64,000 bases of DNA. Origin: Lichenostomus cassidix (taxonomy: Eukaryota; Chordata; Aves; Passeriformes; Meliphagidae). Under the pieces are notes generated by a model. That model was not told the origin of the DNA. It did no database searches and was given only the letters and a program-made list of their open reading frames with translations. Location of the stretch: contig CM039193.1 of assembly GCA_008360975.2 (NCBI GenBank), positions 4,454,501 to 4,518,500 on the forward strand, in the 5' to 3' direction. Shown piece after piece: positions 36,703-47,365 of the stretch (position 1 is its first letter; each line of letters starts with the position of its first letter). A program made the position numbers and the translations under genes.

Positions 36703-39391
36703 GTAAGGCCGGGGCGGCGGGAGGGGTATTGTTCTCGGGGCGGGATGCGGGGCACGGCCGCGGGTCCGGCGGGTGATGGGCAGCGCTGCTCGGGCTCCCC
36801 TGGCTGTGACAGTGCGAGGGGAACCCCGTGGGGACAGCCTGGGTCGAGTTCGGGGTCTGGAGAAGCACGGGACCGCCGGGAAAAGCCAGCCCGGAGTCGC
36901 TCGGGAGGGTGAAATTCCCAGCGGGATGCAGCGATGGGCTGAGGATAGCCGATGGGATCTGCACTCCCTGGGGCGATGACCAGCGCCTGGCTGTGGGGCT
37001 CAGAGCATCCCCAGTCTCGTTCCGGGGGACATCCCCAGCCTCGTTCACTCTGCCGAGCATGTCCCCGCCGGTGTGGACATCTGTCCCTTCGCTCCTCTGC
37101 AGAGAGGAGCCGAGCAGCGCTGGGCTCAGCCCCGCACAGGGTCCGTCAGGGCTGTGGGCAGGCAATCGGACAGAAATCTATCCCTGCCGAGCGAGGAAGC
37201 CCTTCCTCTGCCTTTGTTACACTTGTTTCCCTGCCCGGCGCTCTCCCACTGGCCCAGAATAGCCTCTTTCCCAGTATTGTTCTCCGTGTGTTTCCTCTCG
37301 CCTCCTTCTTCCTCTCCCCGTCCTTAGCACAGATTCTCTGCGGACCTGATACCCTGACAAGCATCCTCCCTCTTCCCTGTGGCATTTTTAAGTCCAGACA
37401 TACCTTTTTTGAGAAAATTCCACTTTTTCCTGAGCGTTTAAATTTTACTTAATCTGCCGTTCCATGGGTTTAAAGTAAATTGAAATAAACTTCTCTTAGG
37501 ACCTGCTGCATAACAGGGTTGAGATTTCTGCCTGCCTGTGCACTCGATATCAGTTTCAATTACACTGAGCACTGTGTGCTTTTAGACCAGGCTTTCTAAC
37601 CTATCACTGATATGATGTAGAATAAGGTAATGCTTTACCTTTGACCTCACTACTGCTTTGGTTTTGGGGTTTTTTTTTATACATGGGAATAGGTGGGTCC
37701 TTGGCTAAATTAGTGTAGCCTTGCTGAATGCAGCTGAAAACTGCTAATGGTGAACATGTCACTCCTGGAAACAAGTTTGAGAGTGCCTGTCATGGCCAGA
37801 GGGTGAGATCCAGGGAGAGACCAGCTTGTTAGAACAATGTCTCCAAAAGGGTCCAGTCCTCACCTCCTGTCCTGTGTTGGTTTTCAGGCACAGATCCATT
37901 AGAAAGTGTTTGTGTCTCTGCTGGAACAGGGCAGTGCGCAGCTGCTGCCAGGGGGGCTGTTGATTTTTCCTGTAGGGGATTGTGTTCTTTAAGCACTGCC
38001 TTTATTTAGAGTTTTGCCTAATGGGAAGCAAAGAGCAGCTGAGCTCATTCTCGTAACTTTTGCCGGATTCCCAATAGCCGCAGTGAGATAGTCAAGGCTT
38101 TAATCAATTTTTACTTGGCTATAACTTGGGAAATCTTTGAGCAGCCGCAGGGGCACTGGCTGGAGAGCTGTGTCTGCAGGCTGGGGAAGACTGCAGTGCT
38201 GTAGTGCTCTGGCTCATACAGAGGCAGGAAGACAGGTTTAGAAAAATGAACCTATTTTCACCCATGTTCTCTGCTTTTTAAAAATCACTTTCTTGAAGTT
38301 GACCCTTTTCCTCCTTTTGAAGAGCTTATTCTGCAGAAGTTACCAGTGCTTGCCTTGGAAAGATTTATATTCCCTGCAACAGCATGGATTTCAAGGATTG
38401 GTCTGTTTTATAGGAAGATCCATCTTGCTGATTCCCTAGGACTTGCATGGGTGCAGCCACATCAGCCTTGATCCTTTTAATTTGATTCTGATGTATTGAA
38501 CATGTAAAAGCTCTTTCTAAGAACTTGCTCCTCAGGCCATTTGAAATATGCATGTCATCCTAGTCAAAAGAGATTGTACAGAAACCTTTCAGTGCATTAG
38601 CAAGCCCTGGAATTCCACAATTTTGAAAACATGACAGGAGTGAACGAAGTCCTGAGGTCTAAGATGCAGGTGACCGTTTTTCTGTGGTTTCTCCTGAGAA
38701 TGCTGGGGTTGTGCTCTCTGAAGCTGGATATTTTCTGGGCAGTGAGATGAAATTGCCATAGAGTTCCCCAGAGTAAAGGCTGTGAACGCATCTCAGCTAC
38801 AGAAATCAGGGCTCTTTCCTAGATTTTGCACCATAACATAAAAACCAAAACTCCACGCACCACCTATGACTGATTTTCAATGTGTGTTGTCTGGCTGAGT
38901 CTTGTGAGAGTGTGGGACTGAAGTGTGGCATGAGAAGTCTCCTGTGAATGTGGCTTTACCACCACTGCTGATGTGGCCATGGATGGGCATTCTTGGTTTA
39001 GGCAATTCTGCTTGTAGCTTCTGGTAATTAAAGCAACAGAAGGTAAAAAGGAGGCCCACCGCAGGGCTTGCATGATTTTGAAAGAGCTCTTGCATATTTT
39101 CTGTATCCTATTTTTCTTCCTCCAATGCTTCTTAGCATGAAGTGAATGGCAGGGAGGAGGGAGGGAAGGACCTGGATAAATGGAGTGTTCTGGGATCCAA
39201 GGACTCTGTTCGTGCCTGTTGCACCTTCCCAGGCAAGTCGTGGGCCAATGTGTCAAATCCATTTGCAGGCAGTAGTGTAAATTAAAGCTGGGGGATAAGG
39301 AGGTTACAAGGTTAATGAGATGTCTGAACTTAATTGATTTTCCATACAAATTGGCTCTAATGTCTTTTGTTTGCTTTTTTTCTCCTCCCAG

Positions 39392-39503
39392 GATGCTGTG
39401 TTACAGCAGTTACATGAATATGAAGAGTAGCAAAAGGGGTAGGGGGAGTCGTGGCTGTTTTGAAACCAAGGAAACCTTGGTTGTGCTCCCTAGGGTGGGC
39501 TGA
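39392..39503 (+). other. Candidate second exon behind a strong splice acceptor (weak)
   Basis: A long pyrimidine tract (from about 39,365) ending in ctcctcccag gives the best-looking acceptor in the putative intron, with AG at 39390-39391. The next bases are G-ATG, and that frame is open for 36 codons (MLCYSSYMNMKSSKRG and onward) to TGA at 39501-39503. The phase-2 end of putative exon 1 joins this frame without a break, giving a conceptual protein of about 68 residues. A second frame would read a dozen acidic residues and stop. No strong donor follows. The product is unknown to me; the site may be an unused acceptor-like tract, which are common in long introns. Confidence 0.15.
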
Positions 39504-40549
39504 TGTGTGATTTTGGGCAAAGCAAGGTGGCTCTGAATTGCATCCCTGTGTCTTCTGGGGCCATGGGCTTGGTGATCACTGAGCCTTAGACAGCAGAGCT
39601 GTACAATCCCAGGGCTCACAGAAACCTTTTATTTAGATGTGGTGTCTGGGAAAGCCAGAAGAGGAGCTATAATTTGTGTTAAATGATTCCTGAGGGTGGC
39701 ACTACTTTCTCCAAGCCTGGCCTAGCTTTAATGAGTGAATGAAGCTGGAGGGGGAGGAGGGCTTATTAAGGATGTTGACTTTATTCATCTGACTGGAAGT
39801 GCCTGACTTAACAATGAGATCATGCACAGGACACCAATTTTTGGTCTTTCCTGTGTAGATTTCCATTCCTGTTGGGAGTACATCTGAGTTAGTGGTTGGA
39901 GCCAATCCAATTCCATGGGTGAGAGGAGCTGAGATGCTTCCAGCATCTTTCATCACCTGGTTCCTCAACAGAGCTGGTGTTGCCCAGTTCCCTTCCCAGG
40001 CTGTGCTGGTTTCAGCTGACAGGTCCAGCTCAGGAGAGCTCTGCCTATCTGTGGTCTGAGCTGGGTGGCACAGCCAGCCCAGAAAAATGGCACACCAGGG
40101 CAGGAGCCAACTTTAGGGCTGCTCTTGGTCACCCCTTCTAAGGGTGTCATGGGGAAGGAAAGACATTGAATGTTTTGGTTAGGTGACAAAAAAAGTTACA
40201 GCTCTTCCTGAGCTCATTTGCTATGAGACCCATGTGGTTAAATCACATTTCAGACTTTTCCTCTTGGATTACATACCAAAACATAAATAATAAAATAGCA
40301 AATTCTCTAAGGGGCTAATACTATGTTTTAACTCGTGTTCTGTTTATTCCTAACTGGACTACCACAGTGAAACAGCTTTTGTGCTTAACATGGAAATTGA
40401 TTGCAGAGTGACTGTGAAGAGTTGCCTGCAGACAAGAGTTTTCATAAAGCAGCTGTATTTTGATTTAAGGGTTTCTGAGCAGCCGAGGACAGCTGCAGAG
40501 CACACACCACTGCAAGGGAGATAAGGAAAGATCAAGGTTTTTAGAGCAC

Positions 40550-40960
40550 CTTATCATCTCAAGAAGACCGATGGGAGGCTTGGGCTTGGCACCTCCACGT
40601 TTGCAATCAGGCTGCAGATAAACCAGCACACGCCATATGCTGCAAGATTGGTCAATACTTAAAACTGTTTGCTGAGAATGACTCAGTCAAGAGTCGAGGG
40701 CAGGAAATAGGTCATCGCTGGACATCGTTTACATCCTTGGCTTGTGTATGTTGCCAGTAGTGCTGTGTGGCAATGCTGAGTTGTAGGAACAATTCCTTGG
40801 CCAGTTTGGAGCATGCTTATCTTATTTTTCGAACGGGCTGAGCAATTTGCCTCCAATGTAACGTTGAAAACCCACAGGCAAAGCTGCTATTGTTTGGTTG
40901 CAGCCATCTCAAAGCATTAAGCCTTCCTCTTGCCCCAAGCCATAATGCATCAGTGCTTTC
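40550..40960. promoter_or_regulatory. Candidate intronic enhancer block
   Basis: Within some 400 bases there are a perfect AP-1 word TGACTCA (40679-40685), a reversed CCAAT box (attggtcaat, about 40,647) and a GATA-like word cttatctt (about 40,817). About ten CpGs also occur, including tcgaacggg and aacgttg, in DNA that is not GC-rich. Retained CpGs outside an island are unusual in a vertebrate genome and hint at selection. Enhancer function is inferred. Confidence 0.3.
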
Positions 40961-42735
40961 AGCAATGGTTAACAGTTCTGTGCTTAAATGATAGAGGTTA
41001 GGGAAAGGAGGGATTTCTGTTTGCTTTTGCTATTTAAAGCAACACAACAAACCATTAAACCATAATTCCTTCAGAATTCTAGTAATTTTTGAAAACCATA
41101 GAGTGCACATGGAACACATGCAAACTGTAATTTCGGTCCTTTGTTTTCTGGGCAGTCTGTTTACAGGGCAGTGTCAGGAAAGGATATACTTTTGTGTGAT
41201 GGCCTCTTTGTTTAGGGACTAAACTCTCAGTAGGTCAGCTGTACACAGAGCTGACAAGAGCTTCAGAATTTCTGCAGCTGTCAAAACTTCAAGTGCAGAA
41301 GAAGGGGGATGCTGAAGGGGTAGAAGAAATGCAGTTCTACTGGGGTTATCTGTCAGTTTAACAAACTACTATAAAAACTGTTGTCCGAGAGTGTTTGCCA
41401 AGATGCTCCAGAACTCAAATGTAAGAAGGCCCAAACCACCTGAATCCTTCATTCCTCTGCCAGGACAGCACTGATCACTGCTACACTCCTCAAGTTCAAA
41501 GCTGAACTTTTTCAGACCCTTTAGGTATGTGTTGAGATTTTATGGTCGAGCTATTGAGCCAAAAGACTCGTTTCAGCCACTGCTTGTTAGCCTTGGAGAA
41601 TGCAGGTGATCAATTATTGCAGTTATTGATCAGCAGTGATCAGTTCCAGTGGTTGGCTCTGCTGTGTGGCCGTGCCCTGGCTGTGGGAGATGGGCATCTA
41701 AAACCCTTTAATATATGTAAGAAATGTAGCCCTACAGTTTTTCTCATGCTAATGTCTGAGCTATCTTTAGTTCCTTTGAAAGAGAGTTCCATAGGCTGGT
41801 TAATCTCCCCATACATAAATCTCCTTCATACAATTAATCCTTTATTTTTTTTTCAGATCCCAGTGTAGGGGAGAGGTGGTTTAGAAACAAATCCATTTAC
41901 TTCGTGTTGCATTGAAAACAAACCCCCTGTACTTGAAAGCAGAAACAAAGCACATACAGAGACACGTTTTTCTGCATGGTCTTGGTTATTATTGCTGTGT
42001 GGTGTCAAAATAAAAGGTTTCAGAGAATGTTTCTCTCTGCTAAGAACTTCCCAGGAAAGAGATTTCTTTCAAGGCTTTCAATCCTGAAAATTCTTATGGA
42101 AAATCAAGCAACAAAAGATCCAAAATTGATGACAAAATCTTGAGCTTCCTGAATGAATGGGAATCTCAAGACCAGAATTTTGCCTGGTGTTTTAAATAAG
42201 TATCTCATTGGAATACTATATTTGTGTGCTTTTAGAGTCATGAAATTGCAGTTTCACTGAAATGCCAGTTCCCAGGTGTTCCAGCTTTATGAATAAATGA
42301 TCTGGCTGATTTCTCCCCTCTTTGAAGTGAAGTATAAGATTAGGAAAGAGACGCCTGGAATACTTCAATTATTTTTAAATAGTCGGTTAAACAGATCAGC
42401 AGAATTTGTACATCCCTTCCCTTCTTTCCCAACAAGTCCTAGAAGCACTTGTAGAGGCATTTGAAGTATCTGGGGACAGAGACCACTTTGTCTCGTTTAG
42501 AGAAGTCTGAAAGGAATAAAAATAATCAGTGAATATTTTTGGGGAGTGTTCACACTGCAGTCAGCCTGCCCTGGCCCTGAGAACACAGCAGAGGCTGTTG
42601 CTTTGTAGTCAGACCTTGTGGAGTAATTTTGCATGGCAATGCTTGATGCTCTCAGATTGGGGTAAATGTGAGGAAGAGGTGGAGGATGAGAGATGTAGTA
42701 GGAAAATGCTTTAGGACAGGAAAAAAATTCAGGTT

Positions 42736-42754
42736 GGAGAGGAGAGGAGAGGAG
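42736..42754 (+). repeat. Short (GGAGA)n tract
   Basis: Three perfect GGAGA units plus GGAG are seen in a purine-rich context. Confidence 0.85.
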
Positions 42755-43052
42755 CCAGGCAGAGTCATTGTTATGGACTGGGCATGGCACAGAAGGTGGC
42801 TGCCATCTGAAATCCAGCCTTGGGCTGAGATCACAGCATGCTGATGGATTTTATGTGACAGAATTCCTCTAGAGGCATTGCAGTGCTAAATGTACAGGTT
42901 ATGGGAACACAGGTCCTGCATCTGTCTTAACAGTCCTGCTTGGATGTTATGGAAAGCAGATGTACACATCTGGTAGAGGTTGTGCAAGGGGCTGAGTCCA
43001 ACCAGGAAAGAAAGCAGTTCTTATAAAGGCAAAATATCTTAAATCTCAAAAG

Positions 43053-43068
43053 AAAAAAAAAAAAAAAA
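43053..43068 (+). repeat. Poly-A tract (16 A)
   Basis: Sixteen A residues follow aaatctcaaaag. No retrotransposon body was recognised upstream. Confidence 0.9.
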
Positions 43069-43414
43069 GGTAGGGGTGTGCATGTTTAAGATTAAACCTT
43101 GACATGCTCTATCGTGGTGTTTGTTTCTGAAGGTGATAATGATGGAAAAATGTGTGTCTGGAGTTTAGGAAGATCTCCAGGCTGTCTCTAGAGCATGGAG
43201 AGTCCCTCTTACTTTCTTCCCACACTTTATCCCTATTCCGTCTTAGTTTAGACTTCTGTTCCTCGTTTAGAAAACAAACTAGAAACCCCTCTGGATTGCA
43301 GATCCAGCAATTTAAACGTATTTAACTCTGAGTTCCCTCTTGTGCATAATACCAAGGAAATGTCTTTGTTTGCAGGAATGCTGCCTGACAGCAGGACCTG
43401 GCTGAAAGCAAATT

Positions 43415-43843
43415 TTAAGTGACCAAAATCTTAATAAAACTCAGTAACATGACTGCACCCCATAGGATAGCTGCACATGGAGCAGAAATGAGAAGCGTGG
43501 GAACTGTGCAGGGATGTGCTGCAGTAGGAGTCTTTCTAATCAGTACCATATTACTCAATTTTATGGTGAAACAGGCTAACTGTTTCAAATCACTTGTTTC
43601 TCCTCCACTGTCAAAAAAGCTTAGCAGAGAGCTCATAGAATCTAACGTTTTAGCAGCTAAAATACAACTGGCATTTATTGTAAACATCCTTGTTAGTGGG
43701 TTGGAGAGATGTGTATGTATTGTGTAGCTAATGTAGTAGATTCTGAATGCCTGGACTTGGTTCATCCTTCTCCCTTCCAAAATTTTAAATTTTCTTTTCA
43801 AATTGAGGTAACAGATTTTTTCCCAACTTTGCTGTTGTCTCAA
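43415..43843 (-). other. Stretch open on both strands, coding status unknown
   Basis: One minus frame is open for 142 codons, and the overlapping plus frame 43,419-43,727 is open for 102. Neither translation contains a domain I recognise; the minus one ends in a hydrophobic run (CAAILWGAVMLLSFIKILV) that could pass for a membrane segment. No flanking splice sites fit the minus frame. A conserved non-coding element, or chance in a stop-poor block, explains it as well as a gene would. Confidence 0.12.
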
Positions 43844-45910
43844 ACACTTTGAAAATCAGTTGCATCTTTTTCTGATTTAATGGTTTGTACTGCTGTTCAG
43901 AAGAGAAAGTTTGGAGAAACAACCTTTCCTAATCCCTTCTCCAGCCCCACCTGATTTTGCTTACATGGGAGGCAGAAATGGGAAGCTCCAGGAGGTGTCT
44001 GCTTGGCAGCCTTGAGGCTGATGAATTACCTGGCACAGAGTTATGTGCTTATCTGTCAGTATTTCCTAATGCTGACCGTGTGAGTCTCCTCTCTTGGCAA
44101 CAGCAGAACTCCTTTTCCATGGTTTTGCCTTGGTTGCACTTACTAGAAAATCACAGCGAGGGCTGGCTGTGAGTATCTGCTGGAAACGAGAGAGGAGTCA
44201 TCTAATGATGGGTTTCCATGAAACAGGGGGTGAAATGGAGTTGAAGTGTAATTGTGTTGTGTTAGTTTGGGGCATTCAGGAGACACCAGGAAACTTGGCC
44301 AGCTGTTCCTGTAGGCAATGGCATGAAGCTGATAAACACAGCAGCATCAAGGCTTCTTCAGTTTATCCCTTGATTATCCCTGGGGGAAGGAGAGGAAAAC
44401 CATGGGCTTCTTCCAGTCAGCCTGACAGTGGGTGCAGGGAGGGAAGAAGGTGAGTTTGTGTGCATACTGGGGTTTACTGGTGTGATTCAAGATCTTCTCC
44501 CTTGCATTACTTGTTCAGCTTTAACAGTTTTAGTGACCACTGCCTCAGCACTGCACACCTGCAGGAATATCAGCCAGGGATGCACCACACCATTTGAGGG
44601 ATCTTTAGGGATGGGGATTTCTTGATTATCCACCCCTAGACAAGGGAGGATGTGGGTAAAAGCCATGTGGGTACATGGTGGGTTTGGAAGGGAGGAGAAG
44701 GGTCTTTGGTGTGTGTGTATAAATCTATCTTTAACCCTGTCTCGGAGAACTTTGAAGGTATCTTGCTGCCTGGAGTCAACTTGGCTGCTAACTTGGCTCT
44801 TCCCACTTAAAACACAGGAGAATTGGTGTTTAGACTAATTTTAACCTCCTCATTCTCAGCCTGAACCTCTTTTTTTAACCCAGCGTGAGTAGCTTTGATG
44901 CTTAATGACAGAAAATTTTGTTAGCAGCGCATTAACATCTTGTCTGTCAGTAGTTACACCCTGTCAGAGCATCACACGCTTGTTGGGACAAGCTGCACCT
45001 CTTCTCCCTGTCTGAGAAATCCTTTTTGCTGCTCCAGACTCCTCCATAAGACGTGAATGGAGCCTGGGCTGTGCAGCAGCTGAGACACAATGTTTATTCA
45101 GATATATTTGAGTGTGTCATCTTTGCTCTCATCTCCAACATATCTGCGTGGGATTTCAGTGGCACCAGGAGTCAGACTCCCAGTTTGCTTTAACAGTTGT
45201 TGTCTCCAGCTCTGCTGTTTGAGTACAGAGTGGTGGGGTGTGCTGTGTGCCAGACTGTGTGTCTGGCACTTCCTCTGCACAGTTGTACTTGTTTGGTTTT
45301 GGTTTTGCGTGCTAGGGGTGCTCTGTAGTCCTGTCCTAAAATAAAACGTGGTGAAAAAAAAAGGAAACAAACCAACAACCAACCCAAGCGAGTAAGAAGA
45401 GCCATGGGTGGGACTGAGCTGGGGAGAGCAGCCAGAGAAGGGACGAAGGCAAGCTGCGTTCAGTGAGCAGTGAGGGTGGAAATGCTGCAGGGAATGAACT
45501 ACCTGGCTCTGCATCCTTAGAAACTCTCAGCCAGTGAGCCCAGGTGAGTGGAAAGGTGACCTGAGATTGTAGCCTGGCCGTTTTTACAGAGTGCCTGCAG
45601 TCCTGCTGCAGGCTTGGGGAGGAATGTTTGCTTTTATGGCTCTTTGTATCAGTCAAGAAAGATGTTGTGTGATTCCCTTGCCTTGCTTGTGCAAAAACAT
45701 GAGGATAAGCCTGGGAGATGAGTTCTGTTCTCTGAGCTGAGAGCTGAGCTGGGGAAGCTGCAGGGAGAGGAGAGGCTCAGCCTGGGACTTGTCTTCTCAG
45801 AATTTAACTTCATAACTCCTACATGATGGGTCTTTTAGAGATGTGCCTTATGAAGGAATAGTGATTGCAGGCTCAAACCCCTACTATGAGGTGCCAGAAG
45901 TTGCATTTAA

Positions 45911-45930
45911 TTTTTTCTTTTTTTTTTTTT
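45911..45930 (-). repeat. Poly-T tract (poly-A on minus)
   Basis: Six T, one C and thirteen T residues are seen, followed by aattttt. No associated LINE or SINE body was recognised. Confidence 0.85.
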
Positions 45931-47278
45931 AATTTTTCATGTGTAAGTAATTTCTACAGTTACAGTCCAGTCTTTTAAATCTTTGAGTCCCTGGCTAACA
46001 TTTAGGTGTGCTGGCCTGTAACAGCTGATCTTTAACAACAGTGGGCATACTTTACTCAGTGGTGGAGCAGGTAAGCATCTTCAGTGCACAGCAGGGAGGT
46101 AGGAGGAAGCAAAGAGAGGAGGAAGGTCAGAGACTACAGCCTGACCTAGCTGTGTTGTCCTCCACACCTATCCAGCTGCAGGGCAGTGGGGTCTGTCCCT
46201 CACACCCTCGGATTTTGGGTATGAGCTTCCCTTACCCAGGTAGTTTTGTATCCTCAGGCTGCAAAGTAGGGCTGTGCAGAGCTGCCAGCTAAGAGGAAAT
46301 GGCATATGAAGCTATTTGCAGCAATGTAGATCCTGGTTCCTTTCTCACAGGACTAGTCTTGAAATCAGGAGGAGATGGAGGCAAAGGTATGAACTCGAGT
46401 CATTCCCATTTGGAAGAACATATTGATGGATCTAACACAGGATCTGCTGGTGGTACCACTGGCTGTGCTGCTGAGATGTTCCTGCAGCAGGCTGTTCACC
46501 CTGCTGGAAGAAGTGGTCAGGGAGATTGTTTTACACAATGAACTGGAGAGAATAAGGGGAAAATGGGATATTTGTTTCCTCTGAGCATCCTAGGGGCCAG
46601 CAGGGCACAGGGTGTATTTTATAACCACATGTGCTTGTGCTGTATTTGGTACTAAAGGGCTGTCAGTGCTGCTTCAGGAGGATGCCAAGATCATGCTGTG
46701 GTTGAAGTGGATTTCCCTGGCAATTCATCACTTGTGCCTGTCACCTTCCTCTGCAAAACTCGTGTGAGAAGAAGCACCACTGTGGGTGCTGTGTGACAGT
46801 GGTGCTGAGCCTCGGGGGTGTCAGGGATGTGCTGCAGGAGGGAGTGTGTGAGCACTGCATGGAGAGCAGGGGGATCTCTGCCTGACACCACCTCCAGCTG
46901 TTCCACCAGCCCTTCCCAATCCTGTACCCTGGAGCCATCAAACACAGTGCCTCTCCCAGGGGGGGTTCAGGGCTGCTGCACCTCCCTGGAGCAGGCAGGA
47001 GTGGAAATTCCTGCTGTAGAGAAAAAGATGAATGATAACACTCTGCCCAAAGCAGCTGATAGGCTTTTGGAAGAGAATAAAAGGTTTGGGAGGAGGAGGA
47101 GGTGGTGTCTGATGAGGAAGTTTGCAGCAGATGAATGATAACACCTGTGTGTAGTCTGCTTTCTTCCTCTGAGGCTAAAACAGGTGGAAGATTTGCTTTC
47201 AGCAGCAATGCTCATCACCTCAGGCTGGGGAGACTTTTAATGTCCCATTCAGTCCCTGGTAGCACTGACTCTTCACAG

Positions 47279-47365
47279 GTTTTGTTTGGTTCTGGATGTC
47301 TCAGGATCAGTCCTGATGCTGGTTATCGTGGTGCTTTAGCATCATTTATTCCCCAGAAAAAGAAG
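47279..47365 (+). other. Candidate 87-bp symmetric exon (weak)
   Basis: The segment is bounded by cttcacag on the left (AG at 47277-47278) and by aag|gtaagg on the right (donor after 47365, near-consensus). It is 87 bases, exactly 29 codons, open in phase 0-0, beginning VLFGSGCLRISPDAG and ending in QKKK. The upstream pyrimidine tract is only moderate. No homologue comes to mind. Such symmetric, cryptic-exon-like segments occur by chance in long introns. Confidence 0.15.

Larger units (their letters stand above)
36085..37165 (+). promoter_or_regulatory. CpG island promoter, TATA-less
   Basis: CpG dinucleotides become dense from about 36,085, peak at 36,200-36,950 and thin out by about 37,200, in sharp contrast to the flanks, where CpG is rare. 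There is no TATA box. GC-box words (ggggcgg at about 36,506, 36,713 and 36,737) suit SP-family factors. In vertebrates such islands mark promoters of housekeeping and developmental genes. The plus direction is preferred because a consensus splice donor lies inside the island. Divergent transcription is common at such islands, and a minus-strand donor-like word (CTG then GTATGT, near 36,050) leaves a bidirectional promoter open. The exact start site cannot be read from sequence. Confidence 0.85.

Noticed and set aside
36557..37165. 202-codon minus-strand open frame over the CpG island
   Set aside because: Pro/Ser/Gly-rich translation caused by GC-rich, stop-poor DNA; no domain, no splice support, and several other frames are open across the same bases.
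36952..37452. 166-codon plus-strand open frame just after the island
   Set aside because: Lies directly downstream of the donor inside the putative intron, has no domain and no acceptor before it.
43679..43692. miR-30-like sequence TGTAAACATCCTTG
   Set aside because: The bases that follow do not match the mature miRNA, and no complementary arm occurs within hairpin distance.
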